Shown: positions 43,517-51,798 of the stretch, one piece after another
Layout of the letters: each line of letters opens with the position of its first letter
Position numbering within the stretch: position 1 is the stretch's first letter
Source of the DNA: Bacillota bacterium
GTDB lineage: Bacteria > Bacillota > UBA4882 > UBA8346
Assembly (NCBI GenBank): GCA_023401925.1
Contig: JAEXDA010000057.1
Coordinates: 134,582-198,581 of the forward strand
Length of the DNA: 64,000 bases
Direction of reading: 5' to 3'
Notes under the pieces: generated by a model
What the model saw: the letters and a program-made list of their open reading frames with translations, nothing else
The model's database searches: none
What the model was told of the DNA's origin: nothing
Position numbers and translations under genes: made by a program

Positions 43517-44495
43517 GATTGCCAGCTCCTTTAGAGTTTACCGTTTGTTGGTAACGTTCATAGGCCCGGATAATTTTCTGAACAAGTTCATGTCTTACCA
43601 CATCCCGATCGGTCAACATGACCACAGCGATACCGGGGATATCGGCAAAAATCTCACCCACTTGGGCTAACCCCGAAATGGTACCTTTCGGTAAATCCAC
43701 CTGAGTAATATCACCGGTGACGACAGCTTTCGAACCGAATCCCATCCGGGTCAGAAACATTTTCATTTGTTCAGGTGTTGTGTTTTGAGCTTCATCCAAA
43801 ATAATAAATGAATCATCCAGCGTTCGCCCGCGCATATATGCTAAAGGGGCAATTTCAATAATGCCCCGCTCCAAATACTTTTGGAATAAATCGACCCCCA
43901 TCACATCATAAAGAGCATCATAAAGGGGACGTAAATATGGATCTACTTTTTCCTGTAAGTCTCCTGGCAAAAACCCCAGTTTTTCTCCGGCTTCTACTGC
44001 CGGGCGAGTTAAAATCAGACGGTTTACGGTTTTTGCTTGTAATGCGGCTACCGCCAGCGCCACGGCAATATAAGTTTTTCCTGTCCCTGCAGGCCCGATC
44101 CCGAAAGTAAGGCCATGATGAAGGATGGATTCTACATATTGTTTCTGACCTATGGTGCGGGGGAATATTTTTTTACCGCGTGCAGTGACGGCCACTACCT
44201 CTTCTGTAAGCGCTGTTGCCTTATTCAATTGGTTTTCCTGAGCCAAATGCACCAAATAACGAATTTCATCCAAAGAAGCGGTATGCCCTTTTCTTAACTG
44301 CTGATTCAAAAGTTCAATAACAGCCATTCCCTGATCAATCCGGGTTTGTTCACCATTTAAGATAAGTTCATTTCCCCGTGAAAAAATCGTTATCTTCAAA
44401 CCCTCTTCAATAAGCCGGATGTTTTCCTCCAGCTTTCCAATTAACTGTGGCGCTATCCTGGGTTCAAGTTCTAATTTATATTCAACATTATTCAA
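43503..44495 (-). CDS. phoH: PhoH-like ATPase
   Basis: This 330-aa protein has an N-terminal KH-like part (to about residue 110) and a PhoH ATPase: KQYVESILHHGLTFGIGPAGTGKTYIA (Walker A), ILTRPAVEAGEKLGFLPGD, FIILDEAQNTTPEQMKMFLTRMG and VVTGDITQVDLP. It is associated with RNA metabolism together with YbeY. The start appears to be TTG 44495 with a distant AAGGGG site. It begins the phoH-yqfF-ybeY-dgkA-cdd-era segment. Confidence 0.94.
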   Translation of the reverse strand: MNNVEYKLELEPRIAPQLIGKLEENIRLIEEGLKITIFSRGNELILNGEQTRIDQGMAVIELLNQQLRKGHTASLDEIRYLVHLAQENQLNKATALTEEVVAVTARGKKIFPRTIGQKQYVESILHHGLTFGIGPAGTGKTYIAVALAVAALQAKTVNRLILTRPAVEAGEKLGFLPGDLQEKVDPYLRPLYDALYDVMGVDLFQKYLERGIIEIAPLAYMRGRTLDDSFIILDEAQNTTPEQMKMFLTRMGFGSKAVVTGDITQVDLPKGTISGLAQVGEIFADIPGIAVVMLTDRDVVRHELVQKIIRAYERYQQTVNSKGAGNLGAQ

Positions 44496-44641
44496 TAATA
44501 AATGTTGCCCCTTTCCTCTCTAATCCAAAAAGACGATTTTTTTACATCGTTTAATCATAAGATATTTAATAGTCTGTGTCCCTTTTATTAAACCATACTG
44601 CTATGAAAATGAATCGATGCCTTCATATAGAGTTTTCCAAA

Positions 44642-45850
44642 TCATTTCCCAATGGAACTTTTATTTTTTATAAACGAGATTTTGGCTATGTCTTCTAGTT
44701 TCTCATACGTTGTGGTATACTTGATGAAATTCTCTTCCGAAATCCAAGTTCGAGCGGAAGGGGTAGCCTTTAGATCCAGCTTTTTAACTCTTTCATTCAT
44801 TTCATCCAAAACGGTTTTTTCAATTTCACGGCGGCTTTGAACCTTACGATGCCAGATTACCTTTTGCCAGGTATCTTTTATTATTTCTACATTGTCGAAC
44901 GGATTCCTTCCTTGATAAAGAGGCCGACGCCAACGCGACCAGTAATAGTTGTATTTGGGTCGCTTGCCAAAACTGATTAGCGGAAAAAGTTTTCGTCCCC
45001 ATCTTAATTGATACTTCTGAAAAAAATCTCGGTTTATTTCAGGGCGCCAAACAATTTTCGGCTCTACGATTTCAAAATCATACCATACCCTAGCTACCAC
45101 AATTCCACTAGCAGCTATTTCGTGTTTCTCAAGTTCTTTTGTTTCCGAATTCGTGAGCCATTGTACGCCACTAATTAGTAAATCGCCCTTTGCCACTGTA
45201 TCTCCTTCTTTGACAGCCGGTACCCCTCTTACCACAACCATCTTGGTAACAACTCCATCCTTGGCAGCCACAATATCACAAGACTCCACCGGCGCAGGCA
45301 CATTTTTACGTTTTACAACCCTCACTTCAGCTACCACACCGTGTACCGTGATTGCCAACCAGACGGCGCCTGGCGTGTGGATCATGACTTCCCTTTCGAT
45401 TAAATTTTTTTTCTGTATAATTTCCTTGCGTGAGGACCCTATCTTCAATCCTAAACGCGAAAGATCGACTAACAATTGTTGCCGTTCGGCATCTTCAAAA
45501 CCGTCAACCTTAATAATAAAAACGAATGAACTTAAGTATACCAAGAAACTTATCAGTATCATAGCCCCTATCCAAAAAAATTTACGCCGTGCCAATTTAC
45601 GTTTGATAAAAGGCAATCCCTTTTTTTGATAAATTTTCACTGTGGTGTGAGTTTTACGGACAATCCCCCGAATTCTGGAAAAGCCATGAGCCCGGATTTT
45701 TACTTCCGCAACCTCAGTTCCCAAACGTCTTACATCCCATAAATATAATCCCGAACCGGTTAGCAAATTTAAAAATTTTTCCAAATGGGCACCCCGGACT
45801 ATCAGTTGAATATATCCTGTGAAAAAAGATACCACCCGTTCCAAATTCAA
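44642..45850 (-). CDS. yqfD: Sporulation protein YqfD
   Basis: This 402-aa protein has an N-terminal YqfD/BofC-like domain, a single membrane helix near residues 93-113 (FFWIGAMILISFLVYLSSFVF) and a long outer part with PGAVWLAITVHGVVAEVRVV and VKEGDTVAKGDLLISG. It is a member of the YqfD family (sporulation regulon in Bacillus). TTG 45850 follows GGAGG at 7 bases, and the gene begins 4 bases after yqfC. Confidence 0.92.
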   Translation of the reverse strand: MNLERVVSFFTGYIQLIVRGAHLEKFLNLLTGSGLYLWDVRRLGTEVAEVKIRAHGFSRIRGIVRKTHTTVKIYQKKGLPFIKRKLARRKFFWIGAMILISFLVYLSSFVFIIKVDGFEDAERQQLLVDLSRLGLKIGSSRKEIIQKKNLIEREVMIHTPGAVWLAITVHGVVAEVRVVKRKNVPAPVESCDIVAAKDGVVTKMVVVRGVPAVKEGDTVAKGDLLISGVQWLTNSETKELEKHEIAASGIVVARVWYDFEIVEPKIVWRPEINRDFFQKYQLRWGRKLFPLISFGKRPKYNYYWSRWRRPLYQGRNPFDNVEIIKDTWQKVIWHRKVQSRREIEKTVLDEMNERVKKLDLKATPSARTWISEENFIKYTTTYEKLEDIAKISFIKNKSSIGK

Positions 45851-45854
45851 TTCA

Positions 45855-46142
45855 TTACCTCCAGTCAATCCATTCGAGTTGATTGATTTTTCCCTCCACG
45901 ATAACTTCTTCTTTCACAGCCGATACAATCGTCAACCCTGACCCGGTAATTTTTAACTCTCCAAAACGAGTGTTGATTCTCACCAAAGTCTGGTCATATT
46001 CGATGACTCCCCGATGATTGCTAATGGATAAATTTTTGTTGCCGCTGATCGTCATTCTTGGCCAATCAATCACCGTATCAAGCGGGATATCTAAAAAACC
46101 AGCTAATTTATGCGTGATTGGAATTCGTTTCCGTTGCCCCAA
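45855..46142 (-). CDS. yqfC: Sporulation protein YqfC
   Basis: This 95-aa protein has ITHKLAGFLDIPLDTVIDWPRMTISGNKNLSISNHRGVIEYD, the YqfC family pattern. Members are produced in the mother cell during sporulation in Bacillus, with no defined biochemical role. TTG 46142 follows GGGGGG at 6 bases; that site is also the 3' arm of a hairpin (46151-46174), which may limit translation or mark the end of ylbJ. Confidence 0.92.
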   Translation of the reverse strand: MGQRKRIPITHKLAGFLDIPLDTVIDWPRMTISGNKNLSISNHRGVIEYDQTLVRINTRFGELKITGSGLTIVSAVKEEVIVEGKINQLEWIDWR

Positions 46143-46177
46143 AAAAATCCCCCCCTATGGTTTATGCTCAGGGGAGG
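46141..46177 (-). terminator. Hairpin with T-run that overlaps the yqfC ribosome binding site
   Basis: On the minus strand CCCCT (46170-46174 complement) pairs with AGGGG (46152-46156 complement) around a 13-base loop, and ATTTTTTT follows. It looks like an intrinsic terminator after ylbJ, yet its 3' arm is the Shine-Dalgarno of yqfC and its T-run leads into the TTG start. It may be partial terminator, attenuator or translational switch. Confidence 0.5.
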
Positions 46178-46182
46178 ATATT

Positions 46183-47442
46183 TTATTTCTTATTTTTATC
46201 TTTAAAAATAATCCGGTACCGCTGATGGAAATAAATAAAAGACGAGAGAAGAATGAGCAGACCCAAAATCACCAGTATTTGCTCGCCGGAAAAGACAATC
46301 CGATCCAGCGGATGAAATCTCTTGCCCATAGGTGCACTTACTGCCAAATGATTTCTGAGGGGAGAAAATACAGGCATTAGCGGTCCCATCAGCATCCAAG
46401 TAAAAATGGCTGCAAATAATCCGTGCAAAAAACGGGCAGCCATGTAAGGAGCCATTCGAATATCAGTATCGTGAATCACACTGGCAACCTGGCCATGCAC
46501 ACATAATCCGCTCCAAGCAATAATCCAGCTGGCAATCATGGCTTTATCAACAAGCGGAGCGGATGCCCTGCCCGCGGCCATACTTCCCAAATCAATTTCC
46601 AAAATACCGTAAAATATTGCATGGACCAAATGGGGATCCATATTAAAAATCCTTAAAATTCCTTCAAAAACCGGCGCCAAAATCCCAAAAAACCCGAAAA
46701 CCGTCAACATTTTTACAAGTACTGAAAAAAGCATAATAAAACCGCCAATCATTAACAGAGTTGTCATTGATTCCTTTACAGCATCTCCAAGGAGTCTGCC
46801 GAAAGGACGCCCGTCTTCACGACGGGCTTTGAATAGCTCCCCCACTGCACGCTTCAGAATACCGATTTTACAGGAACCGGATACCTTTTCATCAGTCTTT
46901 CTCTCTTTTAGAGATTCCTCTTTTTTATAAAATTTAAAAACCACTCCGACCGCGAAACTAGCGATATAATGTGCTATAGCCAAGACAACCCCCAAACCCG
47001 GATACCCAAACATTCCGACCGCCACTGCCCCAAATATGAATAACGGATCGGCCGTATTGGTAAACGAAAGCAATCGTTCGCCCTCCACCCGGGAACAAAG
47101 ACCATTACGGCGGAATTTCCCCGTAATCACGGCATCCATAGGATATCCCGCCGCCAAACCCATGGATAAAGCAAATGCGCCTACTCCGGGCACATTAAAT
47201 AAAGGCCTCATTAGTGGTTCCAATATCACACCAAGAAAATGGACCACGCCCATACCCAGCATCACCTCAGATAATACAAAAAATGGTAACAATGAAGGCA
47301 GCACAATATCCCAAAAAACTTTTAGTCCCTCTATTGCGGCTTCTACTCCTTCTTTTGGGTAAATCACCAAAGAAAGTGTCAACAGGCAAACCAAGAGTGC
47401 TCCAAGTAATATTTTAATCTTGTGCAAATACACAACCCGCAC
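46183..47442 (-). CDS. ylbJ: Sporulation integral membrane protein YlbJ
   Basis: This 419-aa protein has about nine hydrophobic spans and nucleoside-recognition (Gate) domains: FWDIVLPSLLPFFVLSEVMLG, GLAAGYPMDAVITGKFRR and AWSGLCVHGQVASVI, which match YlbJ, a mother-cell membrane protein needed for normal spore cortex in Bacillus. GTG 47442 follows GGGGAGGGG at a suitable distance. Being followed by yqfC and yqfD, it forms a sporulation block. Confidence 0.92.
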   Translation of the reverse strand: MRVVYLHKIKILLGALLVCLLTLSLVIYPKEGVEAAIEGLKVFWDIVLPSLLPFFVLSEVMLGMGVVHFLGVILEPLMRPLFNVPGVGAFALSMGLAAGYPMDAVITGKFRRNGLCSRVEGERLLSFTNTADPLFIFGAVAVGMFGYPGLGVVLAIAHYIASFAVGVVFKFYKKEESLKERKTDEKVSGSCKIGILKRAVGELFKARREDGRPFGRLLGDAVKESMTTLLMIGGFIMLFSVLVKMLTVFGFFGILAPVFEGILRIFNMDPHLVHAIFYGILEIDLGSMAAGRASAPLVDKAMIASWIIAWSGLCVHGQVASVIHDTDIRMAPYMAARFLHGLFAAIFTWMLMGPLMPVFSPLRNHLAVSAPMGKRFHPLDRIVFSGEQILVILGLLILLSSFIYFHQRYRIIFKDKNKK

Positions 47443-47519
47443 TATCTTCCCCTCCCCAGGCGCCCTCGCCCATAACAAGCAAACTTGCTTGTTTAGTTTG
47501 TTATGAATGATTCACCGAT

Positions 47520-47557
47520 AAAAACAAACACACCTTTACAATATATGGGTGTGTTTG
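47520..47557 (-). terminator. Terminator downstream of the thioredoxin-reductase-like gene
   Basis: CAAACACACC (47525-47534) pairs perfectly with GGTGTGTTTG (47548-47557); on the minus strand TTTTT follows. About 125 bases past the reductase stop. A separate nested inverted repeat (CATAACAAGCA.. at 47471-47506) lies next to it. Confidence 0.7.
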
Positions 47558-47683
47558 AGGGGATAGAATTAATTTTTATTTAGCGTACTGTTGATTTATT
47601 GTCTAGTATTACTGATTGGGTAGGCCTCGTATTGCCTAAAAAGACCTGTTTATCCAATAGAGTTGCAAAAATCCCGTGTATAC

Positions 47684-48622
47684 TTAATTTAAATGTTGCT
47701 GTGCTTCAGGGTTTTTTAATAAAAACTCCCAAGCTTTGAGAGCTGCTTTAGCTCCCTCCCCGGCTGCCACAATGATTTGTTTTTCCGGCACCGAAGTGAC
47801 ATCCCCGGCTGCATACAAGCCGGGAATATTGGTTCGGCACAGGCAGTCAACTTTTATTTCCCCGACCTCGTTTTTCTCTACCCAGTCTCCCAAAAAACCT
47901 TGGTTGGGATCAAGCCCTATTTCAACGAAGACACCTTGAACATTAATTTCAAACCTTTGCTTGTTTTGGATGTCCTCCAAAACAGCCTTTTCCACCGATT
48001 TACCGCCCTTTATTTCCACAACGGTATGGGATAAATATTTTTTAAAGTGATCAAGTTTATTTAAGCGCTCCACCAAGATATGGTCTGCCGTTAAACCGCT
48101 ATTGGCGATCAACTGGATTTCCGAGGCATAATTCGCCAAATCCAAAGCTGATTTAACGGCGGAATTACCTCCTCCAACTACGGCAACCGGGAGATTTCTA
48201 AATAAGGGACCATCACAGGTGGCACAATAACTGACTCCTTTATTTCGGAATTCCTGTTCACCCGGAACATTTAAAGTACGCGGTTTTTTCCCCGAGGATA
48301 CAATAACCGCTTTCGAAACATATTCCTGATTTTTGGTAACAACCTTGAAAGCTTCCCCTTCTTTATGAATGGCCACAACCGTGGTCAATTGCTCTTCAAG
48401 ATTAAGTTCTTTCACTTGGGCTTCAAATTTTTCCATTAAAGCCTGACCGTCAATCTCTTGAAAACCCATATAATTTTCAATATCCGAAGTCCAATTAACC
48501 TGGCCGCCCAAATCCTCGCTGATAATTAATGTTTTCAAACCCTTGCGGGCTGCGAAAACACCTGCCGTCATGCCGGAGGGACCGGCCCCAACAATGATGA
48601 GATCATATATCATACTCTTCAC
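47684..48622 (-). CDS. Thioredoxin-reductase-like flavoprotein
   Basis: This 312-aa protein has FAD loop VGAGPSGMTAGVFAARKG, the redox pair CATC in VSYCATCDGPLF, an NAD(P)H loop AVVGGGNSAVKSALDLA and the C-terminal FAD motif GLYAAGDVTS. It belongs to the TrxR/AhpF family. The pairing with a glutaredoxin-like gene 2 bases upstream resembles the clostridial flavoprotein/glutaredoxin couples, so the small protein is its likely partner. NADPH versus NADH cannot be decided by eye. Confidence 0.92.
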   Translation of the reverse strand: MKSMIYDLIIVGAGPSGMTAGVFAARKGLKTLIISEDLGGQVNWTSDIENYMGFQEIDGQALMEKFEAQVKELNLEEQLTTVVAIHKEGEAFKVVTKNQEYVSKAVIVSSGKKPRTLNVPGEQEFRNKGVSYCATCDGPLFRNLPVAVVGGGNSAVKSALDLANYASEIQLIANSGLTADHILVERLNKLDHFKKYLSHTVVEIKGGKSVEKAVLEDIQNKQRFEINVQGVFVEIGLDPNQGFLGDWVEKNEVGEIKVDCLCRTNIPGLYAAGDVTSVPEKQIIVAAGEGAKAALKAWEFLLKNPEAQQHLN

Positions 48623-48624
48623 CC

Positions 48625-48855
48625 TTAATGCAACATATTCTCAAGTCTTTCCGGATCAAAGCCTACTACATATTGCCCGCCTTTCTTGATTACAGGCACG
48701 CTCCGCTGTCCCGTAAGGTCCACCATTTCCTGGGCAGCCCCGGAATCCTCCGCCACATCCTTCTCTTCAAAAGAAATTCCTTTATCTTTAAGGTATGATT
48801 TGGTTTTATTACACCAAGGGCAACTGGGAGTCGTGTATACAACTACATCTTCCAT
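48625..48855 (-). CDS. Glutaredoxin-like protein (NrdH/Cp9 type)
   Basis: This 76-aa thioredoxin-fold protein has active site CPWC in TTPSCPWCNKTKSYL, the cis-Pro segment RSVPVIKKG and a C-terminal GFDPERLENML. ATG 48855 follows GGAGG at 8 bases. It is probably reduced by the flavoprotein encoded next and in turn reduces a peroxidase or ribonucleotide reductase. Confidence 0.9.
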   Translation of the reverse strand: MEDVVVYTTPSCPWCNKTKSYLKDKGISFEEKDVAEDSGAAQEMVDLTGQRSVPVIKKGGQYVVGFDPERLENMLH

Positions 48856-49002
48856 TGATGATTCCTCCAATTTGTTTTTTCAGATGTAGTGTCTCCGTGT
48901 TTCAAGCTTCTATCCGGAAGGTAAAAATTGTAAATTAGCTTTACTTATTTTGTAGTCCGCCTGAATGGACGTCCGCTTTTCATGCGCCCTTTTCATAAAA
49001 GT

Positions 49003-49026
49003 AAAAAAGCGCTGGAGCGCTTTTTA
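49003..49026 (-). terminator. Rho-independent terminator, bidirectional
   Basis: AAAAAGCGCT (49004-49013) and AGCGCTTTTT (49016-49025) form a perfect 10-bp stem; T-rich sequence follows on both strands. It ends the TolB-like gene (stop at 49036). Confidence 0.85.
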
Positions 49027-49035
49027 TTTAGAATT

Positions 49036-50145
49036 CTATTCCTCTTTGTACCAACTGGCCCATTCCGTATATCCATCCGCTGCAGAAAGTCGCTTGAGAT
49101 GTTCTCCTTGATTATCCATGATATACAGCTCATCGTGGGAAGAATCCCGGTTGGATAAGAACAAAATGTCCTTTCCCGAAGGGGACCACGTCGGATAAAG
49201 GTTATGACCCCGGCTGCTGGTCAAAGCGATTAACTTATCCATTGCGGCGTCATATTTTAAAATAATACTTTCAGTAGGCAATCCGTATGGCTGATATTGA
49301 AATATTAACTGTCCACCGTCACTAGACCACTCCGGCCTGAAAGAACCCATGCTTAAACTGCCCAAAGACATAACGGAGAATACTTGCTCCTGAACCAAAA
49401 CCATTTTTCTGCTTTCAAGATTATAGAGATATAGCGAGTAAAAACCGGTTAACTGCCCAAAAGTTCTACCGTAAAAAACAAGCATCCGCGAATTAGGAGA
49501 CCAAATGGGAAGTTCGGGAATAACCGTCATGTTTTGTGGCAGAGTCCAGCTGGTTTTTAGTTTTTCATTCATTTTTTCTTGAATGAACAACTCAAATCTC
49601 AGTTTGACCCCAGCCTGCCGCACTACAGCAACAGCGCTCTTATCCGCATTGTATACCTTAATGGACCCGCTGCCGGATGTTGATAATGAATTGGCAAAGG
49701 AAGGATTTGAAACCATCCGGACACTGCCGTCGGAAAACTCAAGAATATAAAAATGCTGTTCATAAGGAGTTTGTGCCAAAATCAGGGCCTGATCCGGAAC
49801 ATCCGGTCCATCGGATTTACCGGCCAAACTCTGAACCGCAATTCGATTTTCTTCAAAACGGCTAAGCAATTTGGCTTTTTGAGCCGCGGGGAAGTATTCA
49901 AAAAGCTGATGGTCCTTATAATACAGGATATGTTTATTGACCAAAAAGACACTAATATCCTTCCCGCTCACCAGGACCCGCTGGTCGCCGCCATCCTTAT
50001 TCACCAAAAAAATCATTTTTTGGTCACCCACTACTTGGGAATAAAAAATATAATCATTTGACAGATCGGCCATTGCTAAGGATGATACGCTCAGAACCAA
50101 TAAAATGACTACACCGGACAATATCGCACGTACACGCCAGTTCAC
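49036..50145 (-). CDS. Secreted TolB-like beta-propeller protein
   Basis: This 369-aa protein has a signal peptide (residues 1-26) and WD40-like PD40 repeats. The best are PIWSPNSRMLVFYGR near residue 213, RPEWSSDGGQLIFQYQ near 270 and YPTWSPSGKDILFLSNRDSSHDELYIMD near 318. It is probably a periplasmic propeller binding protein or glycan. GTG 50145 follows GGAGGTGA. It has no tol-pal neighbours, so no Tol role should be assumed. Confidence 0.85.
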   Translation of the reverse strand: MNWRVRAILSGVVILLVLSVSSLAMADLSNDYIFYSQVVGDQKMIFLVNKDGGDQRVLVSGKDISVFLVNKHILYYKDHQLFEYFPAAQKAKLLSRFEENRIAVQSLAGKSDGPDVPDQALILAQTPYEQHFYILEFSDGSVRMVSNPSFANSLSTSGSGSIKVYNADKSAVAVVRQAGVKLRFELFIQEKMNEKLKTSWTLPQNMTVIPELPIWSPNSRMLVFYGRTFGQLTGFYSLYLYNLESRKMVLVQEQVFSVMSLGSLSMGSFRPEWSSDGGQLIFQYQPYGLPTESIILKYDAAMDKLIALTSSRGHNLYPTWSPSGKDILFLSNRDSSHDELYIMDNQGEHLKRLSAADGYTEWASWYKEE

Positions 50146-50296
50146 GTACTCTCACCTCCATAATCCCTACTGCAAATTAAAAAACTCAGACCCAATCTGT
50201 AGCCAACATAATTCGCTCAATCCCACATGTATTAAATCGAATACCAAAAATTTCGCTAAAAAGTTGCTCATTCCTGTCAATCAATCGGTCCAGCCC

Positions 50297-51358
50297 TCAA
50301 CAAATTCTTGGTAATTGCTCTCCGCTGCCCATCGGTAATATTCTTTCCCCGCCCATTTTGGTGCGAATACTGACCAAACCGGGATCGGATGCCGTCACTT
50401 GTCCGATAATAGAGGCTTCCCTGCCTAAAGGATTTTGGCGCAACAGCTCGAGCAATTTTTCGCTGATCGAATCTTCGCATATCATGATGGCTTTACCTTC
50501 ATTGGCTAAATATAAGGGATCCAGTCCAAGCAGGCTCGTAATCCCTTCAACTTGCGGTTTCACATAGATCCGCTCTTCTTCCAAACGAATTGAAACCGCC
50601 GATTGTTTGGCAATTTCATTGAATGTCGTTGCCAGCCCGCCACGGGTCGGATCGCGCAGAACCCTTATCTGACCGGGAAATTGTTGAATTAGGGGCAACA
50701 GCATCCGATTTAACGGTGCCACATCACTTTCAAGGAGCCCGCTAATTCCCAACTCTCCCCTGGCAAGTAAGATAGCGGCTCCATGATCGCCAATGGAACC
50801 GGTAACGATGACCCGGTCACCCGGGCGGGCCAGCTCCCCACCTAAATGAACCGCGGAGTCGACAAGGCCAATACCCGTAGTATTCATATAAATACCATCG
50901 GCCGCACCCTTATTGACTACTTTGGTATCTCCGGCAACAACCTTAATCCCCGCCTCCACGGCTGTGTCAGCCAATGACTGGACTATCAGCTCCAAATCCG
51001 AGAGAAGAAATCCTTCCTCGATAATAAAGCCCACTGTTAACCCTAAGATAGCAGCGCCCATCATCGTTAAATCATTGACTGTCCCAGATATGGCCAACCT
51101 GCCGATATCCCCGCCCGGAAACTTCCAGGGCGTTACCACGAAGGAATCGGTGGTAACGGCGATCCGGCTACGGCCAAAGAAATCGGCGGTTTGTGAAGGA
51201 CTTGCCGCGCCTGGAGCGGCAGCGGTGAGCTCCAGTAAAGAAGCGTCATTCCCTTTTAATAATTCCGGATATTGCAGTCTTGACCAAAAAACCTTTTGTA
51301 TTAATTCTGCAGTGGCTTCTCCACCACCGCCGTGCGCTAGCCGAATTCGCTCTGTCAT
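50297..51358 (-). CDS. hypE: Hydrogenase maturation factor HypE
   Basis: This 353-aa AIR-synthase-like protein has MTERIRLAHGGGGEATAELI at the N-terminus, TTDSFVV, GDTKVV, and the essential C-terminal tail PRIC. HypE dehydrates the carbamoylated Cys to make the cyanide ligand of the [NiFe] site. An AGGAG site precedes ATG 51358. It is separated from hypD by an unusual 440-base gap, whereas the other hyp genes overlap. Confidence 0.96.
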   Translation of the reverse strand: MTERIRLAHGGGGEATAELIQKVFWSRLQYPELLKGNDASLLELTAAAPGAASPSQTADFFGRSRIAVTTDSFVVTPWKFPGGDIGRLAISGTVNDLTMMGAAILGLTVGFIIEEGFLLSDLELIVQSLADTAVEAGIKVVAGDTKVVNKGAADGIYMNTTGIGLVDSAVHLGGELARPGDRVIVTGSIGDHGAAILLARGELGISGLLESDVAPLNRMLLPLIQQFPGQIRVLRDPTRGGLATTFNEIAKQSAVSIRLEEERIYVKPQVEGITSLLGLDPLYLANEGKAIMICEDSISEKLLELLRQNPLGREASIIGQVTASDPGLVSIRTKMGGERILPMGSGEQLPRIC

Positions 51359-51417
51359 TAAAAACTCCTATTTTTTTATGATACGAAAAGATCCACAGAT
51401 TATGGATACCTAAAAGC

Positions 51418-51786
51418 AACCTCACCCCCGGCCCAATGTCATCAAGCGATGGATACATTTTCTGAAAGTAATGAATTTGGAAATTCGGGCCCAGACCTCT
51501 CTCTGCGCCTTCGTGACGAAGGCGAGCTCTCCCCCAATGGAGTTTTTTAATGAAGCGGATTCAGTGGGAGAGTAACCCCACGCCTCCGAAGGCGTGCTGA
51601 CTTCGTAGTCTAAAAGCTTTTGGAGATCAACGGCTTCGAACTTAAGTTCGCGGTTACTCTTCCACTGAAACAACTACTTTGAACAACATCTTTGGGGAAG
51701 AGCTCGCCTTTAAAAAAGGCGCAAGTTAGGTCAAATAAGCAACTTGAATCCATGTCCCATTTTATGGAAGCAGCGCGGGTGAGGTT
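51418..51786. mobile_element. MITE-like non-coding element between hypD and hypE
   Basis: AACCTCACCC (51418-51427) is the exact reverse complement of GGGTGAGGTT (51777-51786), giving 10-bp terminal inverted repeats around 369 bases. The repeats extend with AAAAG/CTTTT plus one extra base. Inside lie four perfect short palindromes: 51506-51524 (9-bp arms), 51579-51596 (7-bp arms), 51637-51650 and 51705-51721. An 83-residue frame inside shows no protein-like features. It looks like a non-autonomous insertion in the hyp operon. No clear target duplication is visible. Confidence 0.6.
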
Positions 51787-51798
51787 CTTTTCTAAATC

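Noticed and set aside
44496..44641. Terminator between yqfD and phoH
   Set aside because: A 5-bp ACGAT/ATCGT stem with T5 is present but too weak to call; the two genes may still be separate units.
51422..51673. 83-codon frame in the hypD-hypE gap
   Set aside because: Most of the frame is formed by the internal palindromes of the non-coding element; no protein-like pattern.
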